Assembly (NCBI GenBank): GCA_043719555.1
Contig: JAYSTR010000136.1
Coordinates: forward strand, 1-9,544
DNA: 9,544 nt
Direction: 5' to 3'
Origin: UBA4416 sp043719555
Lineage (GTDB): Bacteria; Bacteroidota; Bacteroidia; B-17B0; Aurantibacillaceae
Below are positions 5,393-9,544 of this stretch, in pieces. The translations under genes and the position numbers were made by a program. Under the pieces are notes generated by a model. It saw only the letters and a program-made list of their open reading frames with translations, did no database searches and was not told the DNA's origin. Positions within the stretch are counted from its first letter, which is position 1, and each line of letters begins with the position of its first letter.

Positions 5393-6517
5393 TTGCAAAA
5401 AAAGAAAATAATTGTTTCTGTTATTAACGACTTGGTTACCGATCAACGTGTAGCTCGCACCTGTAGTGTGTTGCAAGAACTAAATTACGATGTATTATTA
5501 GTTGGTCGCGAACAAAAAAAATCACAACCTCTACAAAAACGAGATTACGAAAGCAAACGTATGAAGTTAATGTTTGAGCAAGGTCCACAATTTTATGTAT
5601 TTTTTAATATTCGATTATTTTTTGTTTTGCTATTTACTAAGGCTCATGCACTTGTAGCTAATGATTTAGACACGTTATTACCAAACTATTTAGTTTCAAA
5701 AATCAAACGCATTCCTTTAGTTTATGATAGTCACGAAATTTTTTGCGAAGTTCCCGAACTACAAGCTAATTCTAGCAAAAAACGCATTTGGGAAAAACTA
5801 GAGGGCTGGATAGTTCCAAAACTAAAACATTGCATTACGGTTAATCAAAGTATTGCTACGTATTTTACAAATAAATATAAAGTGCCATTTATTTTTATCA
5901 GAAACATTCCAAATTACACACCTTTACAAAATTTAAAATCTCGAAATGATTTAAATTTATCTATCAATAAAAAAATAATTATTTTGCAAGGTGCAGGCAT
6001 TAATGTTCAGCGAGGCGCAGAAGAATTAGTAGAAGCTTTTCAGTATTTGAATGAAAATTATTTATTACTCATAATTGGAAGTGGTGATGTTATTCAGCAA
6101 TTAAAGCGAAATACAAATAACTTAAAATTGCAAAATAAAGTTAGTTTTATTGATAAGATTCCAGCATCAGAATTAAGACATTATACTGTAAATGCAGACC
6201 TAGGAGTTACGATTGATAAGGATTCCAATATGAATTATAATTTTTCGTTGCCTAATAAAGTATTTGATTACATGCACGCAGGCATCCCAATTTTAGCCAC
6301 CAAATTACCCGAAATTCAAAACATCATCGATACTTACAACATTGGCACTTTTATTGAAAATCATCAACCGCAACACATTGCAAAACAAATAGAAGACTTT
6401 TTAAATAATCCTGAATACACCACTTATAAAAATAATACCACTTTAGCGGCCAAAGAAAATAATTGGCAAACAGAAAAACAAAAATTAATTAAACTACTTA
6501 ATGATTTAGTATTCTAA
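5393..6517 (+). CDS. GT4-type family 1 glycosyltransferase
   Basis: A 374-aa GT-B-fold transferase, probably using a nucleotide-sugar donor for a surface polysaccharide or glycolipid. Its acceptor and sugar cannot be named. The N-terminal half has KIIVSVINDLVTDQRVART (5-23), VANDLDTLLPNYL (88-100) and VYDSHEIFCEVPEL (110-123). The second Rossmann half begins near 194 with IIILQGAGINVQRGAEELV and IIGSGD (227-232). The donor-site signature SLPNKVFDYMHAGIPILATK starts at 285 and carries the usual Gly-Pro turn, though the EX7E motif is not in textbook form. No signal peptide; the hydrophobic FFNIRLFFVLLF (70-81) probably belongs to the acceptor-domain core or membrane-facing surface. The start is TTG, 17 bp after the Bro-N stop; the next Met is residue 57, far too late. 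It is convergent with marC, 10 bp apart. No other polysaccharide genes are adjacent. Confidence 0.9.
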   Translation: MQKKKIIVSVINDLVTDQRVARTCSVLQELNYDVLLVGREQKKSQPLQKRDYESKRMKLMFEQGPQFYVFFNIRLFFVLLFTKAHALVANDLDTLLPNYLVSKIKRIPLVYDSHEIFCEVPELQANSSKKRIWEKLEGWIVPKLKHCITVNQSIATYFTNKYKVPFIFIRNIPNYTPLQNLKSRNDLNLSINKKIIILQGAGINVQRGAEELVEAFQYLNENYLLLIIGSGDVIQQLKRNTNNLKLQNKVSFIDKIPASELRHYTVNADLGVTIDKDSNMNYNFSLPNKVFDYMHAGIPILATKLPEIQNIIDTYNIGTFIENHQPQHIAKQIEDFLNNPEYTTYKNNTTLAAKENNWQTEKQKLIKLLNDLVF

Positions 6518-6527
6518 TAAAAACTAA

Positions 6528-7100
6528 TTACATTCCAGTATATTTTCTAAATAATTTAATAGCGAGTGCTAATAGAATTACACCAAATACTTTTTTCAAA
6601 ATTGCAATTCCGCCAATTCCTAAAATTTTCTCTAAACGATTTAAATTTTTAAGAACCAAATACACTATAATAACATTAATACAAATTGCTGTTATTATAG
6701 ATATGATATTGTATTCAGCGCGTAATGAAAGGAGCGTAGTTAGAGTTCCTGTTCCTGCTATTAACGGAAAGGCAAGCGGTACTACTGAAGCAGTTGCTGG
6801 CATCGCTTCTTTAGAAATTTGAACTCCCAAAATCATTTCAAAGGCGATGATAAATAATAATATAGAACCAGCAATAGCAAAATCTCCAACCGATATGCCA
6901 ATAATTTCTAATATGGTATTACCAATAAACAAAAACACGATCATAATTCCTAATGATACAACAGATGCTTTCGGTGCATTTATTTCTCCTGTTTTTTCCT
7001 TTAAACTTAAAATTACTGGTATTGAACCAATTACATCAATAACTGCAAAAAGCACCATCGTTACTTTTAAAATTTCAATGATATCAAATTCTAAATTCAT
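6528..7100 (-). CDS. MarC-family integral membrane protein
   Basis: A 190-aa inner-membrane protein of the MarC/UPF0056 family. Six hydrophobic segments are visible: the first around ILKVTMVLFAVIDVIGSIPVIL, then VSLGIMIVFLFIGNTILEIIGI, GDFAIAGSILLFIIAFEMILG, the re-entrant-looking VPLAFPLIAGTGTLTTLL, IISIITAICINVIIVYLVL, and the C-terminal GIAILKKVFGVILLALAIKLF. The family's AIAGSILLF and PLAFPLIAGPGT-like stretches are present (here PLIAGTGT). Despite the name, a role in multiple antibiotic resistance has been disputed for E. coli MarC and the substrate is unknown. An ATG at 7122-7124 would add eight residues, but it lies upstream of and overlaps the promoter element at 7112-7119. The ATG at 7098-7100 (MNLEFDII) is therefore preferred. 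It is transcribed alone, convergent with the glycosyltransferase and divergent from the amidohydrolase. Confidence 0.9.
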   Translation of the reverse strand: MNLEFDIIEILKVTMVLFAVIDVIGSIPVILSLKEKTGEINAPKASVVSLGIMIVFLFIGNTILEIIGISVGDFAIAGSILLFIIAFEMILGVQISKEAMPATASVVPLAFPLIAGTGTLTTLLSLRAEYNIISIITAICINVIIVYLVLKNLNRLEKILGIGGIAILKKVFGVILLALAIKLFRKYTGM

Positions 7101-7111
7101 ATTTTTTTTAG

Positions 7112-7119
7112 CAAAGGTA
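7112..7119 (-). promoter_or_regulatory. Bacteroidota -7 element TACCTTTG for marC
   Basis: Read on the minus strand this is TACCTTTG followed by C, an exact match to the Bacteroidota TAnnTTTG element in one of its commonest forms. The -33 half is a T-run rather than a clean TTTG at 19 bp. Transcription would begin about 5-8 nt further on, only a few bases before the ATG at 7100, giving a nearly leaderless mRNA. It decides the marC start, because the alternative ATG at 7124 would lie upstream of the transcript. Confidence 0.5.
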
Positions 7120-7202
7120 TACATTGCTCATAGTTAAAAAAAACTTTTCTATAATTTCGACTATTGATATTACCTAAAGATTTAAATTGTTTAAATTAGA
7201 TT

Positions 7203-8375
7203 ATGCGTTATATTTCAGCCACTCAGATTTTTTCGGGCAAAGAATTTTTTGATAAGAATACAGTTTTGGTTATTGACGACACAAAAACAATTACCGATAT
7301 TATTTCGGGAGATTCTATAGAACCATCAAAAATTGAAACCTATGAAGGAATTATAACCCCAGGTTTTGTAAATGCCCATTGCCATTTAGAATTAAGTCAT
7401 CTTAAAAATAAAATTAAACAGAATACTGGCATTGTTGATTTCGGGCTTGGCATCATAAAACATCGAAATGAACTAGAAGAAGAAATTCAACTTGAATGCA
7501 TGGGCAAAGCTGATAAAATTATGCAAGAGCAAGGAATTGTTGCTGTAGGAGATATAAGCAATACGACGCTTTCAGTCAATGTAAAAAAGAAATCTAAATT
7601 ATATTATCATACGTTTGTTGAATTAATTTCTTTAAATCCTGATCGAGCAGAAGATGTTTTTGAAGCTGGAAAAAAGTTGCTGACTAATTTCTCTTATAAT
7701 GGGTTATCAGCTTCTTTAGCCCCGCATGCACCTTACTCGGCCTCATTACCTCTCATTGTTTTATGCTCAGACTATTGTTATAAAGCAAATAAACCTACAT
7801 CAATTCATAATCAAGAAAGTGTAGCAGAAAACGAATTCTTTCAAAGTAAAACAGGCGATTATTTAAGATTATATGAACAACTAAATATTCCTATAGATTA
7901 CTTTAAAGCAGTGCAACAAACAAGTTTACAAACTATTATTACAGATTTAAATGCTGATGTGAATACACTATTGGTTCATAATACATTTACCAATAAGCAC
8001 GATATTGAATTTGCAAAATTATTACATCACAATCTTTTTTGGTGTTTGTGTCCTAATGCAAATTTATATATTGAAAACACTTTACCTAACATTAATTTAT
8101 TAATAAAAGAGAATTGTAATTTAACTATTGGTACAGATAGTTTGGCCAGCAATTCTAATTTATCAATTGTTGATGAAATTAACACCATTATTAAATCCTT
8201 CCCAACTGTTAAACTAGAGCACTTATTACGTGCGGCAACTTTTAATGGAGCAAAATTTTTAGGTATAGAAAATGATTTCGGATTAATTGAGAGAAATAAA
8301 AATCCAGGGATTAATTTAATTCAAAAAGTAAAGGAAAATTACACAGTAAAAATATTAGTCGATATTAACGGATGA
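7203..8375 (+). CDS. Metal-dependent amidohydrolase (deaminase-like TIM barrel)
   Basis: A 390-aa member of the cytosolic amidohydrolase superfamily. Barrel strand 1 carries HCH at residues 59-61 within PGFVNAHCHLELSHL. Further expected ligands are H202 with E205 (SIHNQES), H259 (LLVHNTF) and the catalytic D312 (GTDSLASNSN), plus APHAPYS at 173-179. The N- and C-terminal segments form the small beta-sandwich typical of the group. H202 plus an adjacent glutamate and D312 fit the mononuclear deaminases (SAH/adenosine, chlorohydrolase and aminodeoxyfutalosine deaminase types). Aminodeoxyfutalosine deaminase, an enzyme of the futalosine menaquinone pathway, is a plausible identity, but no mqn gene is nearby and the substrate is unproven. 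The ATG start follows a 102-bp divergent region shared with marC. The 3' end overlaps the minus-strand kinase gene by 21 bp. No signal peptide. Confidence 0.88.
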   Translation: MRYISATQIFSGKEFFDKNTVLVIDDTKTITDIISGDSIEPSKIETYEGIITPGFVNAHCHLELSHLKNKIKQNTGIVDFGLGIIKHRNELEEEIQLECMGKADKIMQEQGIVAVGDISNTTLSVNVKKKSKLYYHTFVELISLNPDRAEDVFEAGKKLLTNFSYNGLSASLAPHAPYSASLPLIVLCSDYCYKANKPTSIHNQESVAENEFFQSKTGDYLRLYEQLNIPIDYFKAVQQTSLQTIITDLNADVNTLLVHNTFTNKHDIEFAKLLHHNLFWCLCPNANLYIENTLPNINLLIKENCNLTIGTDSLASNSNLSIVDEINTIIKSFPTVKLEHLLRAATFNGAKFLGIENDFGLIERNKNPGINLIQKVKENYTVKILVDING

Positions 8376-8930
8376 TGTTAACATAAACAACGAATAATCA
8401 TCGTTTATTGGAAGGAATTCAGTTTTAAGCTTATTACCACTCTTCATACCGATAGTTATAAATCCTAAACCAGCTCCACCTTTATCGCTCAAGGTATTGT
8501 TTTCTAAATGCTCTAAATAAAAGGCTTTTAATGCTTTTTCATCATCAAAAGAATTTATTATCTCAATTTGTTTTTCGATACCCGCAACTGCTTTATTAGC
8601 AATTAAATTAGCAGAAATAACATTTATTTTTGTGCCGTTTTTAGATAAAATGAAGAAATTTGGTTGTTCACCAGCATTATTTTTATTCCCGTGAATGTGC
8701 ATATTCTGCAAAGTTTCAACACTAATAAAGAATATTTTTTTAAGTGGACTTTTTGCAATTTCTAAATTAGAAACTTTTTCTTCCACATCACCTTCAAGCT
8801 GCGTAATCAATGTTTGACTAAGCTCGCCACAGTGAGAAACTAAAACACTTTGATCACGCGCTATTTCTTTTAACGTGTGTTCAAATTGCTCAGTAACAAT
8901 TAATGTTTCGTTATGTGATTCAGTACTCAA
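8355..8930 (-). CDS. SiaB-family (DUF6272) protein kinase
   Basis: A 191-aa HATPase-like protein matching the SiaB kinases, which phosphorylate a SiaC-type partner in the SiaABCD signalling module known from Pseudomonas. Visible marks are VLVSHCGELSQTL (29-41); the N-box-like ISVETLQNMHIHGNK (69-83), with N76 as the likely Mg-ATP ligand; NFFILSKNGTKINVISANLI (91-110); and the glycine-rich ATP lid DKGGAGLGF (149-157). There is no histidine phospho-acceptor domain, so it is not a sensor kinase. The start is TTG at 8930, since the frame closes at a stop 6 bp upstream and no Met occurs before residue 77. It follows the deoxynucleoside kinase by 6 bp on the same strand, implying co-transcription, and its 3' end overlaps the amidohydrolase gene tail-to-tail. 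No SiaC or SiaA-type phosphatase gene is in the window. Confidence 0.87.
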   Translation of the reverse strand: MSTESHNETLIVTEQFEHTLKEIARDQSVLVSHCGELSQTLITQLEGDVEEKVSNLEIAKSPLKKIFFISVETLQNMHIHGNKNNAGEQPNFFILSKNGTKINVISANLIANKAVAGIEKQIEIINSFDDEKALKAFYLEHLENNTLSDKGGAGLGFITIGMKSGNKLKTEFLPINDDYSLFMLTSSVNID

Positions 8931-8936
8931 TAGCTT

Positions 8937-9542
8937 TTATTTAAATAAGCCGTTAACTTCGGCATCTATCATTCTTATTACTTTACCTAAATCTTCTTTA
9001 TTTTCCGAAAAATTATTTTCATCAATATCAACTATTAATAATTTCCCTTCATATGTGCTTACCCAAGCCTCGTAACGCTCATTTAATCGTTTTAAATAAT
9101 CTAAACGAATAGAATTTTCGTAATCTCTTCCTCTTTTTTGTATTTGTTTAACTAAAGTTGGTACCGATGCACGCAAATATATTACTAAATCGGGAGCTTT
9201 TACTAAACTATCCATTAATTTAAACAACGTTAAGTAATTATCATAATCACGCGTTGTCATTAAACCCATTGCATGCAAATTTGGTGCAAAAATATACGCA
9301 TCTTCATAAATTGTTCTATCCTGAACAACTTTTTGTTTGCCTTTTCTAATATCTAAAACCTGAGCGAAACGTGAATTTAAAAAATATACTTGTAAATTAA
9401 ACGACCAACGTTGCATATCCTCATAAAAATCATTTAAATAAGGGTTATCGTCAGCATCCTCGTATTGAGGAGTCCATTTGTAGTGTTTAGCTAATAATGA
9501 TGTTAATGTTGTTTTTCCAGATCCAATATTTCCGGCAATTGC
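8937..9542 (-). CDS. Deoxynucleoside kinase (dAK/dGK type), N-terminus cut by window edge
   Basis: This salvage enzyme phosphorylates deoxynucleosides to dNMPs. The open frame runs to the right edge, giving 201 residues. Only a few N-terminal residues are missing, because the P-loop GNIGSGKTT begins at the fourth visible residue. After it come YEDADDNPYLNDFYEDMQRW, the NLQVYFLNSRFAQVL helix, the catalytic DRTIYEDAYIFA block (the family's DRS/ERS-type Asp-Arg pair), PDLVIYLRAS, and the lid-type arginines in QIQKRGRDYENSI. These are the marks of the deoxyadenosine/deoxyguanosine kinase group rather than thymidine kinase. Which base is preferred cannot be read from the sequence. The ATG at 9414-9416 is internal because the P-loop lies upstream of it. 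It is the first visible gene of a minus-strand pair with the SiaB-type kinase. Confidence 0.93.
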   Translation of the reverse strand, partial: AIAGNIGSGKTTLTSLLAKHYKWTPQYEDADDNPYLNDFYEDMQRWSFNLQVYFLNSRFAQVLDIRKGKQKVVQDRTIYEDAYIFAPNLHAMGLMTTRDYDNYLTLFKLMDSLVKAPDLVIYLRASVPTLVKQIQKRGRDYENSIRLDYLKRLNERYEAWVSTYEGKLLIVDIDENNFSENKEDLGKVIRMIDAEVNGLFK

Positions 9543-9544
9543 TA

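Noticed and set aside
6847..7137. Forward 96-aa open frame opposite marC
   Set aside because: It is antisense to a well-supported membrane protein gene; its hydrophobic, low-complexity composition mirrors the marC codons and no motif is visible.
7140..7202. Promoter for the amidohydrolase (TAATTTCG at 7152-7159)
   Set aside because: One mismatch to TAnnTTTG and no TTTG at a suitable distance, so support is too weak to list although a promoter must lie somewhere in this gap.
9414..9416. ATG as start of the deoxynucleoside kinase
   Set aside because: The frame continues upstream on the minus strand to the window edge and contains the essential P-loop GNIGSGKTT, so this Met is internal.

Overview
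The window is AT-rich, densely coded bacterial DNA that looks like a chromosomal segment from a member of the Bacteroidota. Several things point that way. An Ntr-type activator lacks a DNA-binding tail. The promoter-like elements match the TTTG / TAnnTTTG type rather than TTGACA/TATAAT. Most genes have no clear Shine-Dalgarno sequence, and TTG starts are used freely. The gene families (short MurQ, SiaB-type kinase, deoxynucleoside kinase, solitary Bro-N protein, MeaB) also fit. No lineage below phylum can be defended from the sequence alone.

Layout, left to right. Positions 1-1890 form a tight forward cluster: the 3' end of a SpoU/TrmH-family RNA 2'-O-methyltransferase, the ribosome-rescue hydrolase arfB, and an HTH-less sigma-54 activator. 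A 136-bp spacer follows, holding two inverted copies of a GC-rich palindromic repeat around a promoter-like element. Positions 2027-3401 carry murQ (MurNAc-6-P etherase), an unrecognised 107-aa protein and a VF530/DUF2132 small protein. A short GCG-cored tandem repeat precedes meaB (3454-4431), the G-protein chaperone of methylmalonyl-CoA mutase. A dyad and a promoter-like element precede a stand-alone Bro-N/DinD-like protein (4518-5375), which is followed 17 bp later by a GT4-type glycosyltransferase (to 6517). Convergent to that is a MarC-family membrane protein on the minus strand (6528-7100). Divergent from marC is a metal-dependent amidohydrolase (7203-8375). This overlaps tail-to-tail by 21 bp a minus-strand pair: a SiaB-type protein kinase and, 6 bp upstream of it, a deoxynucleoside kinase that runs off the right edge.

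The genes do not form one obvious pathway. They are mostly housekeeping functions (rRNA modification, ribosome rescue, wall recycling, nucleotide salvage, cofactor-enzyme maturation) mixed with signalling proteins. I see no CRISPR array, transposase, tRNA, rRNA or complete defence system. The best candidates for something undescribed are the 107-aa protein after murQ, the palindromic repeats that wrap the murQ promoter and supply its only Shine-Dalgarno-like sequence, the 22-bp repeat before meaB, and a perfect inverted repeat inside the Bro-N gene. None of these amounts to a clear new system on sequence evidence alone.
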